From Tricholomella constricta (lineage: Eukaryota; Basidiomycota; Agaricomycetes; Agaricales; Lyophyllaceae), in contig JAACJP010000004.1 of assembly GCA_013368375.1 (NCBI GenBank), forward strand, positions 1,488,001 to 1,552,000: 64,000 bases of DNA. Reading direction: 5' to 3'. The notes under the pieces were generated by a model. That model made no database searches. It was not told the origin of the DNA and saw only the letters and a program-made list of their open reading frames with translations. Of the stretch, positions 34,116 to 43,959 are shown in pieces; positions within the stretch are counted from its first letter, which is position 1, and each line of letters opens with the position of its first letter. Position numbers and translations under genes: made by a program.

Positions 34116-34370
34116 ACCCGATACCCAGCAGTCATTCTCAAGGAAGAACCCTGAACGGTGATCCCCGGCAGCATCTATTTAGGCTCTCACATATTTATCG
34201 GACTAAGCATACCTACTATTCTGCAGGCGTACTATCATTATCTCGGATGTAGATCTTAAACAGCTTTTAGCTTTTGTTTCTCTTATCAGGGCCTTTGGAA
34301 CGATTATGCTACAACAACCTTGGTTTATTACCAATACAAGGGAATGAAACAGATATAAGAAACGAAAAGA

Positions 34371-36222
34371 TCAGCGAGGCTGATCCCCCGGGTATTGTGG
34401 GAAGGAAGGTATTGGGTAGTCGTCCCAACTCGTATCACCATCCAAAAATCGTCTTAGCCGGCTCACTTGTGATGATAAGTACATGACAATAATCTGCATA
34501 TCGATGTCCATCGGAAGCTTGAGCAATTGCTGGCAAGTCCTCAAAGCCTGCGACCGTGTTGTCGTGAACATGTTGCCGTTAAAACCAAGCTCTTTGAGCC
34601 CGTCGATTAATTCACCGAACTCGGAACACCAAGCCAAGACACCCAACTGTCGAACCTACATCAGGGACCACACATTATGGAGCAAGAGGGAATGATCACT
34701 CACTTGCCCATACTGCTTGTATCGTGCGTAAAGCACATTTGGGGCCGAACTTAGGGCATATTCGAATGCATCATTCATCTGAATGACTTCCGGTGCAGGG
34801 ATATATTCTGGTTGGGGAGCAGCAGGCTGCGTAGAACAATGAGACAAGGATCCTAGCAAGAGGATATAACTCACTGGGGGCCTGGCCGGGGGATCTTGGA
34901 ACCATTGATGGTTAGAATAATCCACTTCCCCACCTACGTCTACAACATCTGTGCGTTTTCCGCTGTAGTCCATGTTGAATGCTGTCGGGTCTCCTTGAGA
35001 GGTAAGGTAGGAATGTTCTCGAACTTCTTTTGAAAGGGGATCAGGTCCGAAGTGTTCGGAAGTTAGTGAGTGGGGAATAGGGGCGATGGAGTTATAGTCG
35101 CGCTGTGTCCAGGCTGTTGGAAAATTACGGAGACCCTTCTTTTCGTCAGATATTCACTTAGTATAAGAAAGACGAAAGCCAACCTGAAAAGACTGATTTT
35201 CCTGGTCCAAGTGCGACTTGGGGAGGGTATGTGAGAGGATGGAATATCCAGATGACGATGAGTTTTGCGATCTAGTGTTAGGAGTGATGAAGGATCCGTT
35301 GAAACTCGGTCTGACAGAGAAGGAGCGTCTGAAATCGCTTTCAGCCCCAACGTAAATTGCGGAGATAGGTGAAGCGTCTTGGAATGAAGGGTGGTAGGTT
35401 GGCGAAAGGAGATTTGGGAATGAGTGAGATAACTCTGGCGATTGTTCCTCGGGCAGGTGAGATGACTGGGCGATACGCTTTGATTTGGCAGGCCGCTGTG
35501 GCGTCAAGGGAAAGGGCGAAGAGCTGAGCGCTGGGTACGAGATATGCGTCACGATAGGGCTGGAAGGGCCGGAACCTTCGTGGTCAAAATAAGCGAAGGT
35601 TGTGGCGTGTTCGGGGGAGGGAGCCTTGGGCTTTACGAATCTCGCTACGAACGAGGTAGACTTTCCTGCCGCAGGGTTAGAAAGGGATGATCGAACTAGT
35701 CGCTTCAATGACTTGAATCGGTTAGAGGGTTGGTGTCGGGGAGCGAAAGACTCGTCAACGCTGGTTGTATTTAAATTGTTCTCGGCACGAACGGAGGCGT
35801 CGATAGGGGATGGGATGAAGGTTGGTGGTTGAGGGAAGTCAAGACAGAGATCGACGAGCTGGATTCGTTGAGAAGGAAGGAATGGTTGAGAAAAGTTTGG
35901 CGCAGGTGGATATGAGGCAGGGTCGAGTCCGGTATTGTCGAGCTGGATGGGGAGATCTGCGTGTGAGATGATCTGGAATTCTTCAGTCCAGCCGTTGTTT
36001 GGAGAATATTCCGGTTCACGGGTCGAGCTGCGCAAGGAGCCACGGAGGCTACGGGCAAACCTCGACTGCAGGAATTTGTTTTTTGAGGTAGACGTTTCGC
36101 CTTCGACAAGTCCTTCAGAATGAACTTGTGAAGAAGAAAGGTCTAGGAGACACGTTAGTTATCAATGTCCGCCACCGATGAGTGTGCTGCAAGGGCACGG
36201 AAAGCGCGTGGAACTGACTCAT
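34371..36222 (-). CDS. Unknown fungal protein with conserved C-terminal helical region
   Basis: Exons 36222..36219, 36142..35184, 35138..34875, 34826..34704 and 34655..34371 give 544 residues. The proposed first coding exon is only ATGA. The following intron has donor GTCAGT and a perfect branch/acceptor segment ATAACTAAC...CTCCTAG, and the frame upstream of exon 2 has no other ATG. The N-terminal two thirds are disordered and Ser/Pro-rich (QPSNRFKSLKRLVRSSL is basic). The C-terminal third looks folded and helical: NDAFEYALSSAPNVLYARYK, then QLGVLAWCSEFGELIDGLKE and MQIIVMYLSSQVSRLRRFLD. I do not recognise it. Confidence 0.65.
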
Positions 36223-36339
36223 TTCGGCTCTCGCCTCGTGCATGCCTTGAGGCTTATGACCACATCGATAGCGGAACTTTCTTCACAACAAGCTACATAC
36301 CAAAGAACTCGTAGTTACATCAACTAGTCAAAAAATCGT

Positions 36340-38089
36340 TCACAGATCCAGAAGATTCTCATCCCTGGGACGTCCATTCACAGCGTTCTGCCTTTTGAAG
36401 ATCTTGCTACGGATCGCCGTAAAGTTGTAATCTTTGAAGTCCACATGGTTCAAAGCCGAACCTCCAAGGACCAGCAGCCATATGAGGAGGATCGCAAGGT
36501 CCCCCACCCGTGCATAAGGTGTTTGACGCTCATCGAAAGGATATTGGATCCCGATGGTTTTTACCCAGGATCCAAGACCTACTTGGGTGAAGTCCCGGAA
36601 ACCTCCACCTGCGACACCGCTGACGCCCCCGTCACCTCCATCGCACCAAAGAACCATAGTTCCTAATTCTTCAGCACGCTGTCTAGCCTGCTGCCACATC
36701 GCGATGCCGACAGCGATGTCCCACGTTCGCGCTGGCGCTAGGATAAGAGCTGGTTTTGAATCGAGCTCTGCGAAAGGCGCAGGGTCGGCAAAGTCAAGGC
36801 AGATAGAGGCTGTTAGCGGAACAGGACGGATATAAGGTGGACCTGAGGGGACCCAATCGGTTTTATTTACGTCCTTGGGACTCGCCAATTCAAGGGTGAC
36901 AATGCTGGGAGGAACTTTCGAATGAGACAAAGAAAATGATTCGGCAACTGGTGGATAGGTCAGCAAAGGGAAAGCGGTCAAGATGCATCAACGTACTTGG
37001 AACCAGATGCCTTTTATAATAGACTAGCTGGGGCTCGGGAGACGCTTGTGTAATGATAGCTATTCCCGCGCGTCGGGAGCTTGACCTTCCATTGTCGGGG
37101 TCGCCGAAGGCCTCTTCAAACGAGACACCTACAACAGAGCCAGTGGCGACTTTGTGCACTTTGGCTAGGGCTTCCTGTCTCTCGGTTTCCGAGTTGAACG
37201 TCACCGCACCTTCTGGCCAGAGCAGTATTTTTGCAGAACTCGTAAGCCTTGCGCTCTCCTTAATATAGTCATCCAGGGTAAAACTGTGGTGCTTGTACCG
37301 TTGATGCGCAGGCAAGACACATCCTACGCTGAGCGGTGTCGTGGCTGGTGGTATGATTGGGAGTGGATAGTTACCAAATACCAAAGACGGCACCGCGAGT
37401 AACACCAAAACAGCGGAAAGGAGCAATGAGCTGCTCGAATGGGATAAATGCCTGGGTTGTTCAGTTGCAGGGGCAGTGTGTGCTATCAGGGGCTCTTCTT
37501 CTCGCTCGCCGATGTACCAGGCCCCGATAGCTTGCGAAAATACCACTGCCCATGCAGCCGCAACCCAGTCATTACCCACAGGTCCCAAATATGGCGCCAA
37601 CCAGCCATAATATCCGCCACCTTCTGCGGAGCTCCACGCAGAGAGTCGACCAACTGGACTTACGAGGGACACTCCGAACCAAAGCGTGGCCCACAGCGCA
37701 GGGAAGAATGTGAGTTGAGACCAAACTCCCCTGAACCGCGTACACAATCGAGTGTCGAGGTAGACGGCGGTTATTGCGAGGACGGAAGTGACCATGGATA
37801 ACAAGGAAAGAATTGCGATGGAGACTCCTGCGGTGGAGAGGGCATCGAGAGAGGGCGATATTCTGGAAAGTGCGCCCGCGGCCGCAATAGCGACGGCGAG
37901 CACGCTGGCGTTCCTCAGTGCATTTTCCGCCGGGAAAATAATTCGACCATAAATCAGTAAGGTCGTTAAGGTCACCACGATAGGTAATGAGGATGGTGTT
38001 GGGCTGAGGGCGAAGAATGAGGAAACGGCTGAAAGTGTGATCAAGCTGAGATTGGGATAGTCATGGAAGACGATGACTCTGAAATTCAT
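36340..38089 (-). CDS. Membrane CN-hydrolase protein, apolipoprotein N-acyltransferase (Lnt)-like
   Basis: Exons 38089..36997 and 36947..36340 give 566 residues. The N-terminal half has about seven hydrophobic segments (for example LSLITLSAVSSFFALS, ILSLLSMVTSVLAITAVYL, LLLSAVLVLLAVPSLVFG). The C-terminal half is a nitrilase-superfamily domain with the Glu-Lys-Cys triad in LLWPEGAV, YYKRHLVP and SICLDF. A final hydrophobic segment LAILLIWLLVLGG follows. This layout is that of bacterial Lnt, which N-acylates lipoproteins. Fungal members exist but their acceptor is not established, so the name describes fold and layout only. The start is the first ATG in frame with the first membrane helix. Confidence 0.78.
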
Positions 38090-38437
38090 CTTGCTGATGG
38101 GGGCTCACTCGAGCTGGCACGACCGAAGTGACAGTTCGTCTTATAAGCACTCTGGGCGCCTATACAGTACTGCGGCTTCTGCGAAGCAAGTCAAAGGGTT
38201 GTGCGTCGCAAATCGGATCCAAGTTATGTCTATCATGTGTAGACCGGTGACTGGTCCTTCTATATGTACTCCAGACATGCTCTCGTCTCTAAGGAATCGT
38301 TATCAAGGTCAGATGGTCAAGTTGCAGAAGTCGCATCAACTTCAAGGCGCCGGACAATCTAGGCTCCCCCTCGAAAAGTTTATAAAGATGGCCTGAGATA
38401 AGAGATATCACACCACCCTCCATCCATCTGCAACAAC
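38090..38437. other. Intergenic region upstream of the small Cys-rich gene
   Basis: About 350 bases hold no supported protein gene; a 107-codon open frame crossing the Lnt-like start has no family resemblance or splice support. The right end looks like a strong core promoter: a TATA box and a CACC/CT-rich leader just before the ATG at 38438. Confidence 0.45.
38381..38387 (+). promoter_or_regulatory. TATA box upstream of the candidate Cys-rich peptide gene
   Basis: TATAAAG lies 51 bases before the ATG at 38438. It is followed by a short leader rich in CACC and CATC repeats that ends CAACAACATG, a favourable fungal start context. This arrangement is typical of highly expressed fungal genes. 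Confidence 0.5.
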
Positions 38438-38575
38438 ATGGTCAGAATTATCAGTTTTTCTTTTCTTTCGACACTGCTGACACGATGTCCACAGCCTGAA
38501 TCAACTGCTGAATGTACCACCAAGACAGAGGCTTGCGCCGATTGCACTTGTGGGAACCCTCCCACCAAAGCCTAA
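38438..38575 (+). CDS. Candidate 27-residue Cys-rich peptide (metallothionein-like?)
   Basis: Proposed exons are 38438..38440 (the ATG alone) and 38495..38575, joined by a 54-nt intron with donor GTCAGA, branch-like GCTGACAC and acceptor CCACAG. The peptide begins MPESTAECTTKTEACADCTC and ends GNPPTKA, with Cys at 8, 15, 18 and 20 (C-x6-C-x2-C-x-C). Short C-x-C-bearing peptides of 25-35 residues are how basidiomycete copper metallothioneins look, although four Cys is few. Unspliced, the frame from this ATG stops early. The TATA box and leader favour a real gene, but no homology is claimed. It could be a non-coding transcript. Confidence 0.4.
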   Translation: MVRIISFSFLSTLLTRCPQPESTAECTTKTEACADCTCGNPPTKA

Positions 38576-38852
38576 GCATTGTACGGTATGTCCAGCGGGT
38601 ATACGTGTGCTGGATCGACTTTCACGTTGGAAACTTCTTTAGATGCGGGCGATCAAAAGCAGTGACAACGTATCCGGGGGTGGATTGGCATTGAACTTGA
38701 AGGAAAAAATGCGAAGTCTGGAACAAGGGAAAGCTGCTGTAATGAAGATTTCGTATATCAGTAAATGACAGAATTTTTATACGCATGGATCACGCACCAA
38801 GGCTGGACAAGATGGACGATCAAAGCGTCCTCAGACCCTGCAAAGTCTGCCA

Positions 38853-39557
38853 CTACTCATCTATGGGTGGTGCGAAAGGATCAACGCTCTGATCCATTAC
38901 CTGGCCACCTATGAGAGCATCCGCGCCCTCCATCTGGGACAAGTTATGTGAGCCTTCGAGGCCAAGGCCGTCGGGACCGAGAGCAGAGATATCCAACTCT
39001 ATTCCATCTCCTGGGGTTGTTTTCTCAACTAGATCCATCCCAACGTCCATACTTTCATCCAAAGGCTTCAACGACGCGTCGAGCGCGTCGCCTGCCCGGT
39101 CAACACTGAGATCCGACGTGTTTTGCAGAGATATTGAAAGTTGTGGTTTTGGCGAAGGTGGTTTCGATAGGTCATCTTGCGTTGTGGCAAGGTCGATAAG
39201 TTCAGTGAGCTGGGTAGATTCGACAGCGTTTTCGGGAAGGGCCTCGTCTTGATCAATTTCTTCATCTCCTTCGACAACCTCCGGCTCGTCTGGTAGAGGC
39301 GCCAAAGGTTCATCAACTTCGCCTTCATCGTCACTGAATTGCTGCAAGTTCATTCAGCATGGATCTGGCCGGTATGGGTAACAACATACCTGTGTCTTCT
39401 CAGTCTTAACCCACTTGTACACTTTGAAACTAGAGCCAGGCGCGCTATTCTCAGGAAGAACCCACACTTTCTCCCAACATGGTACTGGTTGCATCAAATG
39501 ACGACGAGCGGCTTCCGTTGACGCAGCGCTGACCCCAATTCTACGCCTTGTGGCCAT
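38853..39557 (-). CDS. BCL7-like N-terminal domain protein (possible chromatin-remodelling subunit)
   Basis: Exons 39557..39390 and 39341..38853 give 218 residues. The N-terminal 56 residues (RRHLMQPVPCWEKVWVLPEN, then SSFKVYKWVKTEKTQ) resemble the conserved N-terminus of animal BCL7 proteins, where a WEKxWV...KWVPV motif follows a short helix. BCL7 proteins are SWI/SNF-associated. The remaining 160 residues are very acidic and disordered (DDEGEVDEPLAPLPDEPEVV), with a conserved-looking end APPIDE. The family link is my own comparison from memory over about 30 residues and needs a profile search. The intron is canonical (donor GTATGT, acceptor TTGCAG) and joins in phase. Confidence 0.65.
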
Positions 39558-40042
39558 TTAGATATTCGTTGGCAAATGTCGTGGTACGCTGGGACTTGGC
39601 TGGGACTGCTTGTCGCAGTAGAATAGAGTAGAATGGTGTAGGTGTGGGTGTGGGAATTGTTTAGGTTAGGGTTCGTGCCTGGACGACCTTTCACACAGCG
39701 GCGACTGAGCAAACTCGCATACAGTATTCATAGAAATACAGTAACTATAGGGCAACCTCGAAGTGGTATAAGTACAGGGCCGAGAAGCTTTCATTGTGTT
39801 TTGAAGAAGCTGCAGATCACCAGGAAAATAGACCGGCGTTGATTATCCCACCTCTTCCGCCCAACGCAAAACATCATGCTGCGTCAATGTTCCAGTTGCA
39901 GGCACAATTGAGTCCTATGCAGAGGTTGACTTCAATATGGAGAACTCCTGAGTCGCTTGACTTACTGTTGATTTTCCTGGAAGATCGACCTCGTTCTGCA
40001 ATTTCTTTCGTCAAACCTAACTCGAGCACGATAATGTTTGAT
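39558..40042. other. Intergenic region between MED7 and BCL7-like genes
   Basis: About 485 bases lie downstream of MED7 and upstream of the BCL7-like gene on the same strand. Besides the telobox and GT-rich tract there is no supported gene. The left half probably includes the BCL7-like 5' UTR. An alternative last MED7 exon could reach about 39920 (see MED7). Confidence 0.45.
39666..39673 (+). promoter_or_regulatory. Telobox (TTAGGGTT) upstream of the BCL7-like gene
   Basis: TTAGGTTAGGGTT at 39661-39673 contains TTAGGGTT, the reverse complement of AACCCTAA. That sequence is the site used by Tbf1-type factors in fungal promoters and is also a telomere-like unit. It sits 109 bases upstream of the BCL7-like ATG, next to a GTGTGGGTGTGGG tract. 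Too short to be a telomere relic. Confidence 0.4.
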
Positions 40043-40977
40043 TTAACGCACCTTTGCCATCGTTGCTTGGGGGATCTGACTGGGGCCTTGGAGGACAGAA
40101 AGTCTCGCAGGTAGGTTTTCCATAGATTTACGCAAGTCCATGAGCTTCGCCTCCAACGCATCACATTTACTTGGTCTGTGTGAATACACGTACAGAGTGC
40201 AGAGAAAAGAAGCGCTCACGAGTGCAGCGTTTCCGTTTCACTTTTTCGCAGTTCAAGTTGTCGCCGCATCATGAGCTCCAGATTCCCCCGTGCCTGATTA
40301 ACATTGTAAAGATCAGTCGAAGGAGCCAAAGTTTTCATGACATACCTGCACTGGTCGCAGATCATTAGCAGCCGCCATGATATTCTGGCTCAAAACCGTA
40401 ATCCATTCAACATGTCGGTGCCATTCCGGTGGATTTGTAGATGAAGTAGTGGGAGGAGGAGCAAGTAGTGAGGAGGTTAAGGAAGAAAATGTGACCAGGA
40501 GGGAATGTAGAACGGCAAGGAGGGCTGGACGGCGATCTAGAAGACATTTTAATGGTAGATGACAGGAGTCCAACGAAAAGACCATACCCGCACTAGGGTC
40601 TGTTGGATATAGTTGGTTGCCGCCTAGCTCTGCTAGCGATGGAATTTTCTCTTTCACCTGGTAAGTTAGGTCGATTTCAAAGGCTGCTGGGTAATGCGTT
40701 ACGCAGGAGGGCGCACAAACCACCGATCACCAAAAACATCATAGTACGCATCAGGTTCTTCTAGAATCCAGTCGACGCGTGGTTTCTCGAGCTGTATTAA
40801 GGGCCAGTCGGGGACATCGGTCTGGTCAGCAAGGATCTCGTGTTGATTGGTGTCAGAGGGATCGGGGACGCGTTCGCGCAGAAGCGCGAGTAGCTTGAGG
40901 TTGTGGGAGGTGTACTTGGTGTAATGCGAGGGGGGCGAGGGGAACGGGTTGCGAAGCTCGGCTTCCTCATCGTCCAT
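40043..40977 (-). CDS. MED7: Mediator complex subunit 7
   Basis: Exons 40977..40717, 40657..40588, 40536..40346, 40293..40220 and 40169..40043 give 240 residues. The N-terminus has NPFPSPPSHYTKYTSHNLKL and the conserved VDWILEEPDAYYDVFGDRWF. Then come SLAELGGNQLYP, a hydrophobic helix LLAVLHSLLVTFSSLTSSL, HVEWITVLSQNIMAAANDLRP and the coiled RRQLELREKETETLHSKCDA region. Med7 pairs with Med21 and Med31 in the Mediator middle module. The chosen stop follows MAKVR; a possible extra intron (donor GTGCGT, acceptor ATTGCAG) would replace the last two residues with 26 others ending ILKSTSA. Both 3' ends are plausible. Confidence 0.88.
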
Positions 40978-41105
40978 GATGGTAAGAGAGCCAGAAATAT
41001 TATCACTGACCTCAGTCCCCCTTGAGCTTGATGATCGGACGTGATGCCATGCGGATCTAACTCCTGACTTCTGACACTTTTAAGGTAAGTTCCTCCCGTT
41101 CTATC

Positions 41106-41113
41106 TATATAAA
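41106..41113 (+). promoter_or_regulatory. TATA box of the acyl-CoA-ligase-like gene
   Basis: TATATAAA followed by CCCG lies 63 bases before the ATG at 41169. The same TATATAAACCCG string precedes the MGST3-like gene, so it is probably a strong core-promoter type in this genome. Confidence 0.55.
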
Positions 41114-41168
41114 CCCGTTTGTGCATTCATCGGCCTCCAGTAAAGCTGTTTTCTTCTCGCCAACACAC

Positions 41169-43849
41169 ATGACTGAATTCCGTTCTATTGCAGGCCCTCT
41201 GCCCTCCATTCCCGATGACCTCACTATTCCCCAGTTTATCTTCGGCACTCAGCATCCCACCCGACCAAGTCGGGCGGAATCTATTCCCTGGTTAATCGAC
41301 GACCACAGCGGTCGTAGTATTCGCCGAGCTGAGGTGGGATTCGCATGTCTACGCTACGAATTACTATCGCTGAGCTCGTGCAGCTCATCCAACGCACACG
41401 CAGCCTCGCGAATGCTATGAGTTCTAAGTGGAATATCAGTAAGTATCCAATATAAATGATTGATCTCCTAATTTGACCCTCGTTCTAATAGGAGCGGGCG
41501 ATGTTGGTATGTGAAATTCTACGAAGCGCGGAAATAAGTGTGACCTTTTGCCTGCGTTCAGTGTGCATCTTCAGTCCAAACAGCACTGGTACTTTCATTC
41601 ATGCCAACCTCTTCTCACTTTCTCTAATTACGGATTGTAGATTACCCTGTCTGTATCTGGGCAGTACACACTATAGGTGGAATCATAACGTAAGACGCGT
41701 GAAGATTATTGCATCAAGTGGCATTGACAAGCTCGTTCCAGACCAGCGAATCCAGCTTACAAGGCCGACGAGCTAGTCCACCAGCTGCGTACGACTAGAG
41801 CAGCGCTTTTGATCATCCACTCCGCATTCCTGGACACCGCACAAGCAGCTGCAAGGGAAGTTGGCCTACCAGCGGACCGCATTGCGTTTTTTCAGGCCCC
41901 TCCTCGCCCCTTCGCCTCCTCCCACTCAAATCTTGACGAGCTCATAAAGTATGGGTCCAGTATTCCACCTATTTATACTGAGCTTCGATTCAAACCCGGG
42001 GAAGCCAAGACGGCACTGGCGTTCTTGTCATTCTCGAGTGGCACAACAGGTAATTAACTTTTGCATTCAAAGTCCTCGTGTTCACTTGTTCTATGTCTCA
42101 ACCCAGGCAAGCCTAAGGTATCATCGACATGGCTATTCATGTACCGTTTCTCTGACGCACTTCAAGGCTGTAGCGATACCCCATTATTCTGTCATTGCCA
42201 ATGTCGTCCAGATGACAGCGCACTACAAACTCGACGACCCCACCCAAAAAAATAAACGCTTTATGCCTGGGGACGTTGGTATTGCTGGTTCGTCAACATC
42301 TCACATTTTTTGCTTTGTTCACTGATGTGTCAAGCCAGTCCTTCCATTTTTCCGTGGGTGCCCAAATCTTTCGCCTTTTGGTTTAATTAGCTCAGCCACC
42401 CCATCGCAGATATTTACGGCCTGGTTGTCAATGTGCGTGATATCTAGTGACAACCATCAGGAAATCCAATTACTTTTATTTCGACAGTTGCACTTCCTCC
42501 TTTTTGCCGGAGTAAGTCATGGGCGTTATCAATACCGTAATTCGTTCAAACGCTAACCACGAAAAAGTTAGTTATCGATAGTAGTCATTCCGAAGTTCAA
42601 CTTCTCGGCTTTTCTGGATAGCATCGTTCGCCACAGAATAACCCATCTACTGTGAGTATGACCGAAATCTTCTTGGAAACCATGACCAACATATCTGTAG
42701 TATTGTTCCTCCCCAGGTGGTCTTGCTGTGCAAGGTACTGTAGTCAGAACCACCGGAAAAGGGCTCCATGGCTGATGAAATGACAGCACCCATCAGTCAA
42801 GAACTTTAATCTAAGCCATGTCAAGTTTTGCATGTCCGGCGCAGCGCCTCTCAGCGGAGAGCTCGTGCATGAGCTGCGAAATGTTATGCCCAACTCGGCT
42901 ATTGGCCAAGGATATGGTAGGTCCCACTTCATGGACAAGTAGGTTACTTTCGAGCTCACTGAGTGTAGGTCTTACGGAAACCTGCACGACCGTGGCAATG
43001 ATACCCCCAGCACAACACATTGCTACTGTCGGTAGTGCAGGCCAACTGATACCTGGAATAGTTGCACGGGTCGTCAAGCCAGACGGATCTCTGGCTCGTG
43101 AAGGTGAACAAGGCGAATTGGTGGTTACTGGTCCGTCCATGGCACTGCGGTATATGAACAACGAGGCTGCGTATGTGAAGCTCTCTTTTTGCGCCACTTC
43201 CTGCTTGACCTGCGGATACCAGTACCAAGGAGACATTCGTCGATGGCTGGGTCCATACAGGCGATGAAGTGATAATCAAGAATAACGAAATTTACGTTGT
43301 CGACCGCCTGAAGGTAAGAGACATCAAATTTAGCCATGCTTCAATATAACCATACATCCATAAACCAGGAAATTATGAAAGTTCGCGGATTCCAGGTTGC
43401 ACCTGCTGAACTTGAAGGCCACCTCCTTCTGCACCCCGATGTGGCCGACGCTTGTGTGGTTAGCATACCCGATGATTACAGCGGAGAACTTCCCCTTGCA
43501 TATATCGTCCTGAGCGACTCGGCGATGCGTCGCGTAAGTGGCAATGCGCAAGCTGCCGTGCAGCTTAAGGCCGTATTAGCCAAGGTGCGCGAGGAAGCTG
43601 CTCAGCCCAAATGGAAGCTGACGGATATTGCAGCATGTCGCGGACGCAAAAGTACCCTACAAGCAACTAGCGGGTGGAATTGAATTTATTGACGCGATAC
43701 CCAAGAACCCGTCTGGCAAGATGGTAAGCTCTTGTTTGTCAAATATTGTACTAGCCTTTTCAGCCCAATTGTTTCAGCTCCGACGGGTCCTCAGGGATCA
43801 GGCGAGGAAAGTGAAGGCTAGTAGCAGCGAGGTTAGAGCGAAGTTGTAG
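41169..43849 (+). CDS. Peroxisomal-type AMP-forming acyl-CoA / 4-coumarate-CoA ligase-like enzyme
   Basis: Nineteen exons give about 578 residues: 41169..41333, 41375..41438, 41492..41506, 41562..41588, 41641..41689, 41742..42049, 42107..42117, 42167..42287, 42339..42353, 42410..42432, 42488..42511, 42572..42651, 42701..42734, 42787..42916, 42969..43170, 43223..43313, 43369..43584, 43634..43723, 43778..43849. The ATP loop SFSSGTTGKPK spans three exons, one of 11 nt. Other motifs are GQGYGLTETC, GWVHTGDE, DRLKEIMKVRGFQV and the catalytic Lys in IPKNPSGKM. The protein ends AKL, a PTS1 peroxisome signal. The acid substrate cannot be read from sequence. Exon 2 may start at 41384 instead, three codons shorter. 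The 49-nt intron 43585..43633 could be mistaken for a frameshift. Confidence 0.85.
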
Positions 43850-43959
43850 ATATAGCCGCATAATGGTCGTATACGTATTTGTTCCTGTTTGAAACGAAGG
43901 GTGAAGGATTTTAATTTGAGTGGCTAAGTCAAGTGGACGGCGACTCATTCCGGGCGAAG

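Noticed and set aside
38073..38396. A 107-codon plus-strand frame overlapping the Lnt-like start
   Set aside because: It is antisense to coding sequence at its start, ends before the TATA box of the next candidate gene and has no recognisable features.
43585..43690. Apparent frameshift in the acyl-CoA-ligase-like gene
   Set aside because: A canonical 49-nt intron explains it fully and restores the family sequence, so the gene is not a pseudogene.
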